Source: Pseudomonas hefeiensis
GTDB taxonomy: Bacteria; Pseudomonadota; Gammaproteobacteria; Pseudomonadales; Pseudomonadaceae
Length of the DNA stretch: 64,000 bases
Direction: 5' to 3'
Assembly (NCBI RefSeq): GCF_030687835.1
Contig: NZ_CP117449.1
Location: 4,092,001 to 4,156,000 of the forward strand
Shown here: positions 52,259 to 61,882 of the stretch, one piece after another
Position numbering within the stretch: the first letter of the stretch is position 1
Layout: every line of letters begins with the position of its first letter
The notes under the pieces: model-generated
Database searches by the model: none
Seen by the model: the letters and a program-made list of their open reading frames with translations, nothing else
Told to the model about the DNA's origin: nothing
Made by a program: the position numbers and the translations under genes

Positions 52259-52990
52259 ATGGCGACTTCAGCACAGAACACGTCGCCACAACCTGTCCAG
52301 CACCCGGGAGTGATCGTCTCGGTGATTGGCTTGGTTTTTCGCATCATCGGTTTGCTGATCGCCTCGTTGCTGTTCTCGATCCTGATCGAGTTCGCCGGGC
52401 TGCTACTGTTCTGGGGTGATCAGGGCTGGCGACACAGTCAGGCCATGCTAACCAGTGAGTTGGGTTGGCTCAGCGAGCACTTCAAATCATCACTTCTCAT
52501 CCAGCAGCCCGGACAAACGATTGGCCAGTGGCTGAATTTCCTCAATCAGTGGCTGCTGGTCAAGACTGGCTTTGCGGATTTTGCCCAACAGGCGCGGGGG
52601 TCGAGTAAGGGCAATGACTTCTGGAGCTGGATCAACCAGCTCTACGTGAATATCGAGGACTTTGTACTGGCGGCGGTGTACGTCACCCTCACCTTCGTCG
52701 TGAGGCTAACCATTTTGGTCCTGGCGATACCCTTGTTTCTGCTGGCCACGCTCACTGGTTTTGTCGATGGTTTGATGCACCGCGACCTGCGCAAATTTGG
52801 AGCAGGGCGAGAAAGTAGCTTCGTCTATCACCGTGCTAAACGAGCAGTAATACCGCTACTGATCGTGCCCTGGATCATTTATCTATCCCTACCCTTTTCG
52901 CTCAATCCTATGGCCGTATTTTTGCCTTGTGCGGTAACGCTTGGCATCACAACGGCAATCACGGCAACGACATTTAAGAAATATCTCTGA
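52259..52990 (+). CDS. ICE membrane protein, PFL_4697 (TIGR03747, DUF4400) family
   Basis: A 243-residue integral membrane protein with about five helices, including VIGLVFRIIGLLIASLLFSILIEFAGLLLFW, LTFVVRLTILVLAIPLFLLATLTGFVDGL and AVIPLLIVPWIIYLSLPFSL. GLMHRDLRKFGAGRESSFVYHRAKR is the characteristic family loop. Function unknown, always between traD and the RAQPRD gene. Here an mvaT gene is inserted after it. Confidence 0.86.
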   Translation: MATSAQNTSPQPVQHPGVIVSVIGLVFRIIGLLIASLLFSILIEFAGLLLFWGDQGWRHSQAMLTSELGWLSEHFKSSLLIQQPGQTIGQWLNFLNQWLLVKTGFADFAQQARGSSKGNDFWSWINQLYVNIEDFVLAAVYVTLTFVVRLTILVLAIPLFLLATLTGFVDGLMHRDLRKFGAGRESSFVYHRAKRAVIPLLIVPWIIYLSLPFSLNPMAVFLPCAVTLGITTAITATTFKKYL

Positions 52991-53030
52991 CTCGGAAAAA
53001 TTATATTTCCCTTCATATATCCCCAGGTGT

Positions 53031-53046
53031 CTGGATAGTTATCCAG
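53031..53046. terminator. Perfect palindrome after the PFL_4697-type gene
   Basis: CTGGATA-gt-TATCCAG, a perfect 7-bp dyad 40 bases after the stop and downstream of the convergent mvaT gene. It could end either transcript or bind a protein. Confidence 0.4.
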
Positions 53047-53245
53047 CGACTGCAGAACTGATACCCCGCACGAGTTAACCCGCCGGAATTCGACCGAGAT
53101 TCCCCACTTCGAGCGGAGTGTTGAATGAAAGTTTGGGAGTGTGCCTCAAGATTGGTGCAGGAGTGGGACCAAGATTCGCATTCAGGACTCATCATCCTCA
53201 CCAACAAACACGGGCCCATGCTGTGCCCTTGTAATCAAACCGTTC

Positions 53246-53617
53246 TTACTGCGTACGCCACGACTCGACAACGTCTGCGCCAAACTCGATTTTCCATTCT
53301 TTCAACTGCCGATGGTTACCTCCCTTGGTTTCGATCAGCTCACCAGAGTTCGGATTTTTGTAAATTTTCACATCGCGAGCTTTACGGGCGGCCTTCACCG
53401 GTGCTGTTATTAGTGCCGAGGTACGACGGCCAGCCTCTGGATCTAGGATGCTAATGATGTTCTTCAAGCTGAAGCCGTACTCGCCCAGCAACGCCCGCAA
53501 TTTGCTCTCAAATTCCATTTCTTTTTTCAGGCCGGAATCACTTTTCATCGACTCAAGCTCTGCGAGCTGTTCGGCCAGTTGTTGCTCAAGCTTACGAAAT
53601 TCAACCAACCGAGACAT
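53246..53617 (-). CDS. mvaT: MvaT-type H-NS family xenogeneic silencer
   Basis: A 123-residue protein of the Pseudomonas MvaT/MvaU family. N-terminal oligomerisation coiled coil (VEFRKLEQQLAEQLAELESMK), basic linker (APVKAARKARDVKIYKNP) and the C-terminal DNA-binding KNPNSGELIETKGGNHRQLKEWK, where the GGNHR loop inserts into the AT-rich minor groove. It is the only leftward gene in the transfer block, placed between the PFL_4697 and RAQPRD genes. An element-borne copy could silence ICE genes or replace host MvaT when the element enters a cell. Confidence 0.92.
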   Translation of the reverse strand: MSRLVEFRKLEQQLAEQLAELESMKSDSGLKKEMEFESKLRALLGEYGFSLKNIISILDPEAGRRTSALITAPVKAARKARDVKIYKNPNSGELIETKGGNHRQLKEWKIEFGADVVESWRTQ

Positions 53618-53904
53618 GGGAAACTTCCTTCAGTTTAGGGAAATGAGAAATGAACATTCCAATGTTAAGCGATGATTAGCTCTTCGTCACCCATGCTGCC
53701 ATCAAGCACGAGCAAATCCACTCATTGCTGCATGAACAACAGAGTGCTGTCTGAGCTTTCTTTATGGTCCAAGCGATTGCTGATTTAGTGTGAGTGTCTT
53801 CTTCCGCTTTCCGTTAAAAAAGCGATACATCCCACCTCGCGTTTACTACTGAATAATTCAAACGCTAACTTGATTCTGGCTCCATCTCCACATGGGCCAG
53901 CATC

Positions 53905-54240
53905 ATGTCGATTACCGTCTATCGCAACTTTTTGCTCCTTTCACTGACCATCGTTCAAGGCAGCAGCTATGCCGCATCTGCTCATGAGCAGGAACAGCTC
54001 AGCCTGGTCCAGCAGCAGCTCGACATTATCGAACGCCTTGCGACGCAAGCCGAGGTAGCCAGTACCTCTGAACCAAACGAACGCTATCGCTTCGACTATC
54101 CCCAACTGACCCAAGACATCCAACGCATCCGTCACGGTGTGCAGGGCTACCTGACTCCTTCCCGCGCTCAACCCCGCGCCCCCACTGAACTGGTCGGCGA
54201 TTACCACCTCGACACTCCGCCCGCGGAGCTGTCGCCATGA
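53905..54240 (+). CDS. RAQPRD-family ICE periplasmic protein
   Basis: A 111-residue exported protein. It has a signal peptide ending near SYAAS, then a helical segment (EQEQLSLVQQQLDIIERLATQAEVA), and ends with SRAQPRAPTELVGDY, the motif after which the family (TIGR01690) is named. The family is part of the mating-pair apparatus of this ICE class; its exact job is unknown. It starts a tightly packed operon that runs to the ATPase gene. Confidence 0.86.
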   Translation: MSITVYRNFLLLSLTIVQGSSYAASAHEQEQLSLVQQQLDIIERLATQAEVASTSEPNERYRFDYPQLTQDIQRIRHGVQGYLTPSRAQPRAPTELVGDYHLDTPPAELSP

Positions 54241-54476
54241 GCATGACTGACGTTCAGAGTTCAGCGTTCCAAAACGCCTCCGGCTTCTCAGCGCAGAGCA
54301 GTTCGACGCTATGGATTTCCCTGGTTCTCGTTCTCACATTGCTCTGGTGCACCTGGGTGATGTGGACGGCCTACCGGGGATGGGCGACAGGTAGTGTGCG
54401 CTTTGGAGCCTTCGGCGGCAGCGCCACTCGCGTGCTGCTCACCTTGTTGGTTTTGATGTTCTTCATCCTTTCCTAA
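54237..54476 (+). CDS. Small ICE membrane protein, TIGR03758 (DUF3262) family
   Basis: A 79-residue protein with two hydrophobic helices (LWISLVLVLTLLWCTWVMWTAY and VLLTLLVLMFFIL) around a short loop. Size and place fit the family next to RAQPRD; in its layout it recalls pilin-like TraA/VirB2. It overlaps the RAQPRD gene by four bases. Confidence 0.83.
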   Translation: MSMTDVQSSAFQNASGFSAQSSSTLWISLVLVLTLLWCTWVMWTAYRGWATGSVRFGAFGGSATRVLLTLLVLMFFILS

Positions 54477-54493
54477 ACCAAGAGATCGCCGTC

Positions 54494-54865
54494 ATGCTCA
54501 AGTACCTTGTCCCCCTGAAAAACAACCTGCGTGATCGTGCGAGCCAACGCTTGATCGGTCTGCTGCTGGTGCTCGGTCCAAGCCTGGCCTTTGCCGAACT
54601 CCCGACCATGGAAGCTCCTTCGCGCGGAGAAGGCTCCGGGTTGATCGAGACCATCAAAAACTACGCTTACGACGGCGGAATTCTGCTCGGTTTGCTGATC
54701 GCCCTGCTCGCTTTCTTGGGCGTGGCCTGGCATTCCCTGACGGTGTATGCCGACGTGCAGAACCAACGCAAGACTTGGAAGGACTTGGGTGCAGTGGTCG
54801 GTATAGGAGCCCTGTTGGTGGTGATTATCATCTGGTTCCTGACCAAGGCCGCCGCGATTTTGTGA
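54494..54865 (+). CDS. Small ICE membrane protein, TIGR03745 (DUF2976) family
   Basis: A 123-residue protein. A long signal peptide (up to LAFAEL) is followed by an amphipathic part and two helices (GGILLGLLIALLAFLGVAW and GALLVVIIIWFLTKAAAIL). This is pilin-like and typical of the gene following the DUF3262 member. It may be the pilus subunit of the ICE mating system, a role not proved for the family. Confidence 0.84.
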   Translation: MLKYLVPLKNNLRDRASQRLIGLLLVLGPSLAFAELPTMEAPSRGEGSGLIETIKNYAYDGGILLGLLIALLAFLGVAWHSLTVYADVQNQRKTWKDLGAVVGIGALLVVIIIWFLTKAAAIL

Positions 54866-54872
54866 GGACGGG

Positions 54873-55286
54873 ATGAACGACACTATCGAACGCCTTGCCG
54901 ACGGCACCTTGGTCTTTCTGCCGGAGCGACTCAATCGTGATCCCGCCGTATTGCGCGGGTTGACCAATGATGAGATGTGGGTAGCGCTGGCCGTCGGCGC
55001 AGTCTTCGGTCTGGTGTTGGGCGTTCCTCTGGCGATCGCCACTGCTTCCATTGCCGTAGCACCGACCGGCATGATCGCAGGCATGGCGCTGGTGTTATTT
55101 GCCGGTGGCACGCTACTGCGTCGGGCCAAACGGGCCCGTCCCGAGACCTGGTTGTACCGCAAGCTCGAATGGGTATTGGCCAGCCGTTGGCGCCTGGGTC
55201 GCGGGAGTTTGATCCTTCACTCCGGCGCCTGGACGGTCCGTCGCTCGCGTCGGCTGCGCCCTGCTCTGTCCCGGAGGCAGCGATGA
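54873..55286 (+). CDS. ICE transfer protein, TIGR03750 (DUF3487) family, TraL/VirB3-like
   Basis: A 137-residue protein. FLPERLNRDPAVLRGLTNDEMWVALAVGAVFGLVLGVPLAI leads into two adjacent helices, followed by RPETWLYRKLEW. This layout resembles TraL/VirB3, which binds the VirB4-type ATPase at the inner membrane. It overlaps the next gene by four bases. Confidence 0.83.
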   Translation: MNDTIERLADGTLVFLPERLNRDPAVLRGLTNDEMWVALAVGAVFGLVLGVPLAIATASIAVAPTGMIAGMALVLFAGGTLLRRAKRARPETWLYRKLEWVLASRWRLGRGSLILHSGAWTVRRSRRLRPALSRRQR

Positions 55287-55924
55287 GCCGTTTTCGGAAC
55301 AAGGTCGATGCCCAACAGGCCCATATCTTCAGCCTGCGCCTGGCGGTAATGATCCTTGCCCTAGTCTGTGCCGGGCTCTGGTACGGCTGGCGCTCGGCAC
55401 CGACCGATCTGACCGTGCATGTCCCCCCGGATCTGCGCTCGGGCAGCACGCGCAAATGGTGGGATGTCCCCCCAGAAAATGTCTATGCCTTTGCCCTGTA
55501 CATCTTTGGCCAACTCAACCGCTGGCCCTCGGATGGCGAGCAGGATTATCGCCGCGCCATCTATGGCTTGCAGTCCTACCTGACACCCTCCTGCAAGGCC
55601 TTCCTCGATGGCGACTACGAGTACCGCAAGGCCGCCGGCGAACTGCGCCAGCGGGTGCGTGGCGTCTACGAAATTCTGGGCCGAGGCTACAGCGAAGATC
55701 CGGAACTCAGGGTCAAGCAACTCGATCGCGACAGCTGGCTGGTCAAGCTCGACCTCAACGCCGATGAGTATTACGCCGCCGAACCGGTGAAACGGGTCGT
55801 GGTGCGTTATCCATTACGCGTGGTGCGTTTTGATCTGGACCCCGAACGCAATAAGTGGGGGCTGGCACTGGATTGTTATCAGGGCACTCCGCAAAAAATC
55901 TCCCTGCCTGGAGGTGAGCCATGA
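55283..55924 (+). CDS. ICE transfer protein, PFL_4703 (TIGR03746, DUF2895) family, TraE-like
   Basis: A 213-residue protein with a single N-terminal membrane helix (IFSLRLAVMILALVCAGLWYGW) and a periplasmic domain: LTVHVPPDLRSGSTRKWWDVPPENVYAFALYIFGQLNRWPSDG, YLTPSC and a beta-rich end. It corresponds to TraE/VirB8 of conjugation systems. ATG 55283 overlaps the preceding stop; earlier in-frame codons lie inside that gene. Confidence 0.86.
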   Translation: MSRFRNKVDAQQAHIFSLRLAVMILALVCAGLWYGWRSAPTDLTVHVPPDLRSGSTRKWWDVPPENVYAFALYIFGQLNRWPSDGEQDYRRAIYGLQSYLTPSCKAFLDGDYEYRKAAGELRQRVRGVYEILGRGYSEDPELRVKQLDRDSWLVKLDLNADEYYAAEPVKRVVVRYPLRVVRFDLDPERNKWGLALDCYQGTPQKISLPGGEP

Positions 55925-56733
55925 AGCGGAGTCCTACCCTGGGAGTGACCGTCGCATTGATGCTATGGGGAGCAGCAGCGCAGGCCGTCGAACTGATGCA
56001 CTGGGAACGCCTACCCCTCGCGGTCCCTCTGGTGATCAATCAGGAGCGGGTGGTCTTTATCGATGAGGCTGTTCGAGTCGGCGTGCCCTCAACCCTGACG
56101 GGCAAGCTGCGCGTGCAATCAACTGGCGGCACGCTGTACCTACGCGCGTCGGAAGCTATTGCACCGACCCGACTGCAACTGCAATCAGTCACAACGGGCG
56201 AAATCATCCTTCTGGATATCGCGGCCACTCCCGGCGATCAACCGCTGGAGCCCGTGCGTATTCTCAAGAATGCTCAGGGGCAGGCTACCGAGGCAGAATC
56301 TAACACCGTCCCTGTTCCAGAACCCACACCAATCCCGGTCGCGTTGACGCGCTATGCCGCACAGAGTCTGTACGCGCCGCTGCGCACCGTGGAGTCCCTG
56401 CCCGGTGTGCGCCGCGTCCCGCTCAAGCTGCGCACCGAACTGCCAACCCTGCTGCCCACCGAAAACGTGTCCAACACACCCATCGCCGCCTGGCGACTCG
56501 GTGATTACTGGGTGACGGCGGTGAAGTTGCGCAATCGGGGTACAGAGACGGTGCAACTCGATCCGCGTCGGCTTCAGGCCAAGCTGTTCGCCGCAGCCTT
56601 CCAGCATGCTTTCCTCGGATCTGTCGGCAGTGCTGAAGACACCACGATTACCTACCTCGTCACCCGCGGTACCGGCCTCGAGCAAGCCGTGCTGCTCCCG
56701 CCCGATGCGCGAGGTGCTGACGATGAAAGCTAA
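55921..56733 (+). CDS. ICE transfer protein, PFL_4704 (TIGR03749, DUF3438) family, TraK-like
   Basis: A 270-residue exported protein. The signal peptide ends near AQAVE; ELMHWERLPLAVPLVINQERVVFIDEAVRVGVPSTLTGKLRVQSTGGTLYLRASE resembles the N-terminal part of the secretin-like TraK/VirB9. A proline-rich linker separates a C-terminal beta domain. It overlaps both neighbours, by four and eleven bases. Confidence 0.86.
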   Translation: MKRSPTLGVTVALMLWGAAAQAVELMHWERLPLAVPLVINQERVVFIDEAVRVGVPSTLTGKLRVQSTGGTLYLRASEAIAPTRLQLQSVTTGEIILLDIAATPGDQPLEPVRILKNAQGQATEAESNTVPVPEPTPIPVALTRYAAQSLYAPLRTVESLPGVRRVPLKLRTELPTLLPTENVSNTPIAAWRLGDYWVTAVKLRNRGTETVQLDPRRLQAKLFAAAFQHAFLGSVGSAEDTTITYLVTRGTGLEQAVLLPPDARGADDES

Positions 56734-58240
56734 CGCCTTGCTCAAATGGCTGGTACCGGCTGCGCTGCTGGCGGTGGTGGTGATTATCCTGAAAAGCTGG
56801 GTCGCGGGTGGCAGCACGCCCTCTCCAGAGCACCCAATTGATCAGGGCAACCTTCAGTTATCCGCCGAGCAAGCCAAGTCGCTCGGCATTGCTGGCGATA
56901 CCCCACGCGACACCGTCGCCACCCTGGTCGGCCAGGTGAAGGCCATGCGCAGCGACATGCTCGGTTTGAAGAAACACAACGATTCGCTGCAGACAGAGAA
57001 CAGTCGCCTGCGCGAGCGGGAAAACAGTGTTGATTCGCGTATCCAGACGGCGCTGGGCAGTGTGACCCAGCAAGTCGACGAAGGCCGTCGACAAGCCAAC
57101 GAAGCTCGGCTCAAAGCGGAACAAGACAGCCGCCAGGCCCGTGGTCTGCTGACACAATTGCAGGACCAGTTGTCGGGGCTGACCGGCAAAGGCAAGGACA
57201 TGCCAATAGGATTGGGGCTTGAGCCCGGCGACGGGGCTCAGTTCGACGGGCAGCATTCTGCCAATGATGCGCTGCAGTGGATTGAACCCTCGGATGCTCT
57301 GTCCACCGACGCCCGAGGCAAAACCAAGACTGCCTCCGCATTGAGTTTGCCTACCGCCTTCAAGCAACTGGAAGGCGTGAAAGATAACGCCATTGATCGC
57401 AGCCAGAAACAGCTAAATGCGATCACCAAGGAGGAGCGTGACCCGACACGATCTGCTGATCGTACCGAAGGCGCGAAGCCGGTCTATACCATTCCCGAAA
57501 ACGCGACATTGACGGGCTCAGTCGCCATGACCGCGCTGATCGGCCGCGTCCCGGTGGATGGCACCGTGAATGATCCCTATCCCTTCAAAGTGTTGGTCGG
57601 CCCCGAGAACCTGACCGCCAATGGCATCGACCTACCGGATGTTGCAGGCGCCGTGATGAGCGGCACAGCCTCCGGTGACTGGACACTGTCCTGCGTACGC
57701 GGACAGGTCGAGTCGATCACTTTCGTATTCACGGACGGCACCATCCGCACGGTGCCTCAGCCGAAAGCGGTAGCCAGCCGCAATGCCTCCACCACCCAGA
57801 GCTCGAACACCGACAAGATCCGTGGCGGGCTCGGTTACCTGTCCGATCCGTATGGCATTCCTTGCATCGCTGGCGAGCGCCGCTCGAACGCCCAGCAGTA
57901 CCTCGGCAGCCAGAGCCTGATCACTGCGGCTGGTGCGGGTGTCGCCGCCTTGCTCGGGGATGAGCAGAACAACAGCAGCGTGATCAGTTCGGGCGGCAGT
58001 ACGCTCGGGGTTACCAATAGCACGGGCAACAGCGCGCTGAATTCAATTCTCAGCGGTGGGGTCAGCGACATCCGCGAGTGGGTCAACAAACTGTATGGCG
58101 AAGCCTTTGCTGCCGTGTATGTGCCACCCGCCGCACAGGTCGCACTGCACCTCGACCATGAGATCACCATCGACTACGAGCCCAAGGGCCGGAGCGTTCG
58201 CCATGAAAAAGACCATGCCTCCCAGCCTGATCTGGATTAG
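56723..58240 (+). CDS. ICE transfer protein, PFL_4705 (TIGR03752) family, TraB/VirB10-like
   Basis: A 505-residue protein. One N-terminal helix (LLKWLVPAALLAVVVIILKSW), a long periplasmic coiled coil (about residues 70-150: VKAMRSDMLGLKKHNDSLQTENSRLRERENS), a linker and a C-terminal beta-barrel-like domain with IPENATLTGSVAMTALIGRVPVDG and YGIPCIAGERRSNAQQYLGSQSLI. This is the TraB/VirB10 scaffold that spans the envelope. ATG 56723 lies within the end of the TraK-like gene. Confidence 0.89.
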   Translation: MKANALLKWLVPAALLAVVVIILKSWVAGGSTPSPEHPIDQGNLQLSAEQAKSLGIAGDTPRDTVATLVGQVKAMRSDMLGLKKHNDSLQTENSRLRERENSVDSRIQTALGSVTQQVDEGRRQANEARLKAEQDSRQARGLLTQLQDQLSGLTGKGKDMPIGLGLEPGDGAQFDGQHSANDALQWIEPSDALSTDARGKTKTASALSLPTAFKQLEGVKDNAIDRSQKQLNAITKEERDPTRSADRTEGAKPVYTIPENATLTGSVAMTALIGRVPVDGTVNDPYPFKVLVGPENLTANGIDLPDVAGAVMSGTASGDWTLSCVRGQVESITFVFTDGTIRTVPQPKAVASRNASTTQSSNTDKIRGGLGYLSDPYGIPCIAGERRSNAQQYLGSQSLITAAGAGVAALLGDEQNNSSVISSGGSTLGVTNSTGNSALNSILSGGVSDIREWVNKLYGEAFAAVYVPPAAQVALHLDHEITIDYEPKGRSVRHEKDHASQPDLD

Positions 58241-58619
58241 CTTGCTTTGCTGGGTCCTGACGGGATGTTCCACCGACAAGGAGACGCTGCTGCCCCATGG
58301 CGAGCAAACCATGTCGGACATCTGGAACGGCGCCGGTTCACAAGGCACTCAGCAGCAACTGCTGGATGCTCGGCAGCAGCTACGCCGCCCGCTGGCCCAA
58401 GCAGATTCCTCCGTTGCTCTCCAGGAACCGTACACGCGCACAGCGGCGAATGAGATCCACAATCTGTTCCCTCGCTTGCCCAACCCCGATCTGGTGCTGT
58501 ACGTGTATCCGCATTTGAGTGGTACCGAGCAGGCACCGGTCCCGGGTTACTCGACGGTCTTTCCCTTCTACCAACGTGTGCAGTACGCATTACCTGGTGA
58601 ACGTCAGGAAGACTTGTAG
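58203..58619 (+). CDS. ICE transfer lipoprotein, TIGR03751 family, TraV/VirB7-like
   Basis: A 138-residue lipoprotein; the signal sequence ends with lipobox LTGC (WISLLCWVLTGCSTDK). LPNPDLVLYVYPHLSGTEQAPVPGYSTVFPFYQRVQYALPGE is the conserved end. It should secure the TraK-like protein in the outer membrane. It overlaps the TraB-like gene by 38 bases in another frame. Confidence 0.86.
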   Translation: MKKTMPPSLIWISLLCWVLTGCSTDKETLLPHGEQTMSDIWNGAGSQGTQQQLLDARQQLRRPLAQADSSVALQEPYTRTAANEIHNLFPRLPNPDLVLYVYPHLSGTEQAPVPGYSTVFPFYQRVQYALPGERQEDL

Positions 58620-61363
58620 TGCGTAACCGCACTCCTGCTTGGAAAGCCTGGCGCCACCCATTGCGCCCTCGCGCCACCTTGGCCGATGACGCGGCACTCT
58701 ATGCGCACAATCCAAGCTTCACCGATCATCTGCCTTGGGTCGAATATCTCGACGCCGAACAGTGTTTTCTGCTCGATGACAATTGCTCGGTGGGCGCGGT
58801 GTTCGAGTTGCTGCCCATCGGCACCGAAGGGCGCGAACCCGATTGGTTGATGGCCGCTCGCGATGCCCTCGAGGATGCCCTGCAGGATAGCTTTGACGAG
58901 CTGGACCAAGCGCCGTGGGTGGCGCAGTTTTTCTGTCAGGACGACAACGATTTCACCCCCTACCTGACCCGGCTCACCGATTATATCCAGGACAGCGCGC
59001 GAGGCACGGTCTTCACCGAGGCGTATTTGGAGCTCAGCCGCCGTCATCTGAAGGCCATCGCCAAACCCGGTGGTCTGTTTGAGGATCAGGTGGTGACGCG
59101 CCTGCCCTGGCGTGGCAATAACCGTCGGGTACGTTTGGTGGTCTATCGCTGGCTTGAGTCTGACGCTGAAGAAACAGGACTCACCCCGGTGCAATCCCTG
59201 CAACAGACTTGCGAACGTATCGCGGCTTCGTTGCAGGCGTGCGGGGTGCAATCGACGCGAGTCGACGGCCGCGGTTTGTATGCCTGGTTGTTGCCCTGGT
59301 TCAATCCAGCGCCGAAGCTCACCGATGAAGCGCCCGAGGATTTCTACCGCCGCGTGGCCTATCCGGAGTTGGGCGACGGTGAGTCGCTGGAAATGCCCTT
59401 CGATCATGACTTCGCCGAGCGCCTGTTCTTCAATGAGCCGCGTTCGGATGTCCAACGCGGACTCTGGTACTTCGACGGCCAACCCCATCAGGTCATGGTG
59501 GTGGACAAGCTGCGCCGGGCACCGTCGATTGGTCAACTCACCGGAGAAACCCGTAAGGGCGATGCAGTCAACGCCCTGTTCGACCAGTTACCTGAAGGCA
59601 CGGTGATGAGTCTGACCCTGGTGGTCAAACCGCAGGATGTGCTCGAGGACCAGTTAAACCGCTTGGCGCGCAAAGCCATCGGTGAAAACCTGGCCTCGAC
59701 CCAGACCCGTCAGGATGTCGAAGAGGCCCGCGCGATCATTGGCCGTCAGCACAAGCTGTACCGCGGCACGCTGGCGTTTTACGTGCGCGGTGACGATGAA
59801 CAGCAATTGCACCAGCGCTCGGTCAGCCTGGCTAACGCGCTATTGGGCGCGGGGCTACAACCGGTACGTGAAGGCGATGAGGTCGCCGCCTGCAACAGCT
59901 ACCTGCGTTGGTTGCCGATGGCTTACAACCCGGCCCGCGACACGCGTAACTGGTACACCCGCCTGATGTTCGCCCAACACCTGGCGAACCTGGTTCCGGT
60001 CTGGGGCCGCAGCACCGGCACCGGCCACCCGGGCATCACCTTGTTCAACCGCGGCGGCTCGCCATTGAGCTTCGACCCATTGTCACGCCTGGATCGGGCC
60101 ATGAACGGTCATCTGCTGTTGTTCGGTCCGACCGGCGCCGGTAAGTCGGCCACCCTGGTCACCCTGCTGATGCAGGTCATGGCGGTGTACCGTCCTCGTC
60201 TGTTTATCGTCGAGGCCGGTAACTCATTCGGCTTGCAGGGCGACTACTTCGCAACGCAAGGCCTGTCAGTCAATAAGGTCCAATTGAAACCAGGTGCCTC
60301 GGTCAGTCTTGCCCCCTTTGCCGATGCCTGGCGCCTGGTCGAGCAACCGGATCAGATGGCGAGTCTGTCGATCGATGAGCTGGACGATGAGGTGGTAACC
60401 AGTCACGAAGACCAGCGCGATGTGCTCGGCGAACTGGAAATCACTGCCCGACTGATGATCACCGGTGGCGAGGCCAAGGAAGAAGCCCGCCTGAGTCGAG
60501 CCGATCGCAGTCTGATCCGCGAGTGCATTCTCGATGCGGCACAGACCTGTGTCACAGCACGCTGCCGCCAGGTACTGACCCGCGACGTGCGCGACGCCTT
60601 GCTGCGCGTCGCTGCTGACACGCACTTGCCGGAGAAGCGTCGTGAGCGTGCCCAGGAAATGGGCGAGTCCATCGACCTGTTTTGCCAGGGTTTCGAGGGT
60701 GAACTGTTCGATCGCGAGGGCACGCCCTGGCCCGAGAGCGATGTGACCATTGTCGATCTCGCTACTTACGCTCGCGAAGGCTACGAGGCACAGATGTCCA
60801 TCAGCTACATCAGCCTGATGAACACCGTGAACAACCTCGCCGAGCGCGATCAGTATTTGGGTCGGCCGATCATCATGGTCACCGACGAGGGCCATATCAT
60901 CACCAAAAACCCGCTGCTGGCGCCATTCGTGGTCAAGGGAACAAAGATGTGGCGCAAGCTCGGCGCTTGGTTCTGGTTGGCGACGCAAAACCTTGCCGAC
61001 TTTCCCACTGCTGCGCAGACCATGCTCAACATGATCGAATGGTGGATTTGTTTAAACATGCCACCGGCGGAAATCGAAGAAATCGCACGGTTCAAGAAAC
61101 TCACGCCAGCACAGAAAGCCTTGTTGCTCTCCGCCAGTAAAGAGCCGGGTAAATACACTGAGGGGGTCGTGCTGTCGAAAAAACTCGAAACGCTGTTTCG
61201 CGCCGTACCACCCAGCCTATATCTCGCCTTGGCGATGACGGAGCCCGAGGAAAAAGCCGAGCGCTGGAGGTTGATGCAGGAGAACGGTTGCTCGGAGTTG
61301 GAAGCGGCTTTCCAGGTAGCTGAGCGTATTGACCAGGCACGAGGAATCCAGACGTTAGGATAG
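58619..61363 (+). CDS. VirB4/TraC-type conjugative ATPase, PFL_4706 (TIGR03744) family
   Basis: A 914-residue ATPase that powers pilus assembly and DNA transfer. Walker A GPTGAGKS is at residues 503-510 and Walker B with Asp756-Glu757 lies in IIMVTDEGHIITKNP. AWFWLATQNLADFPTAAQTMLNMIEWWICLNMP is the late conserved motif. It starts with GTG sharing a base with the preceding stop (TAGTG), so it is translated by re-initiation. Last gene of the operon before the HU/XRE module. Confidence 0.93.
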   Translation: MRNRTPAWKAWRHPLRPRATLADDAALYAHNPSFTDHLPWVEYLDAEQCFLLDDNCSVGAVFELLPIGTEGREPDWLMAARDALEDALQDSFDELDQAPWVAQFFCQDDNDFTPYLTRLTDYIQDSARGTVFTEAYLELSRRHLKAIAKPGGLFEDQVVTRLPWRGNNRRVRLVVYRWLESDAEETGLTPVQSLQQTCERIAASLQACGVQSTRVDGRGLYAWLLPWFNPAPKLTDEAPEDFYRRVAYPELGDGESLEMPFDHDFAERLFFNEPRSDVQRGLWYFDGQPHQVMVVDKLRRAPSIGQLTGETRKGDAVNALFDQLPEGTVMSLTLVVKPQDVLEDQLNRLARKAIGENLASTQTRQDVEEARAIIGRQHKLYRGTLAFYVRGDDEQQLHQRSVSLANALLGAGLQPVREGDEVAACNSYLRWLPMAYNPARDTRNWYTRLMFAQHLANLVPVWGRSTGTGHPGITLFNRGGSPLSFDPLSRLDRAMNGHLLLFGPTGAGKSATLVTLLMQVMAVYRPRLFIVEAGNSFGLQGDYFATQGLSVNKVQLKPGASVSLAPFADAWRLVEQPDQMASLSIDELDDEVVTSHEDQRDVLGELEITARLMITGGEAKEEARLSRADRSLIRECILDAAQTCVTARCRQVLTRDVRDALLRVAADTHLPEKRRERAQEMGESIDLFCQGFEGELFDREGTPWPESDVTIVDLATYAREGYEAQMSISYISLMNTVNNLAERDQYLGRPIIMVTDEGHIITKNPLLAPFVVKGTKMWRKLGAWFWLATQNLADFPTAAQTMLNMIEWWICLNMPPAEIEEIARFKKLTPAQKALLLSASKEPGKYTEGVVLSKKLETLFRAVPPSLYLALAMTEPEEKAERWRLMQENGCSELEAAFQVAERIDQARGIQTLG

Positions 61364-61482
61364 ATTTGAAGACCAAATAGCGTTACATCTGCGCAGGGCT
61401 GGAGTGCGGTTTTGTGGTAGATATCCAAGAATTATCTGAGTAGATTACTCGTCGACACTCAGCCAAGCGGAAGGAGTCACAC

Positions 61483-61755
61483 ATGAATAAAAACGATCTA
61501 ATCGAGGCCATAGCGAGCTCCGCCGACCTTCCGAAGTCCACTGCCGGACGCGCACTGGACGCCCTCACAACCATCATATCCACTGCGTTGAAAGGCGGTG
61601 AGAACATCACCTTGGTTGGTTTTGGCACCTTTGCGGTCAAGGCGCGTGCAGCGCGCGACGGCCGTAACCCTCAAACTGGGGCCACCATCAAGATCGCAGC
61701 CGCGAAGACGCCTAGTTTCAAAGCCGGTAAGTCGCTGAAAGACGCGGTTAACTAG
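61483..61755 (+). CDS. HU-family DNA-bending protein
   Basis: A 90-residue HU/IHF-type histone-like protein: [71 protein letters not shown] is the complete fold with the DNA-bending arm around RNPQTG. AAGGAG precedes the ATG. It lies between the VirB4-type and TraU-like genes with its own leader, so it is probably an accessory gene that assists ICE DNA architecture. Confidence 0.92.
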   Translation: MNKNDLIEAIASSADLPKSTAGRALDALTTIISTALKGGENITLVGFGTFAVKARAARDGRNPQTGATIKIAAAKTPSFKAGKSLKDAVN

Positions 61756-61882
61756 ACGCTGGCAGCGACTACCCAATACCAACTCTGCGAGAGCGCTGGT
61801 ATTGGGCTCAGCAGCCAAAACGCTGGCTGAACGCTGGGAGTCTTCAACCAATGTATTTGAACGCGTCTTTAGCGAAGTTCTT

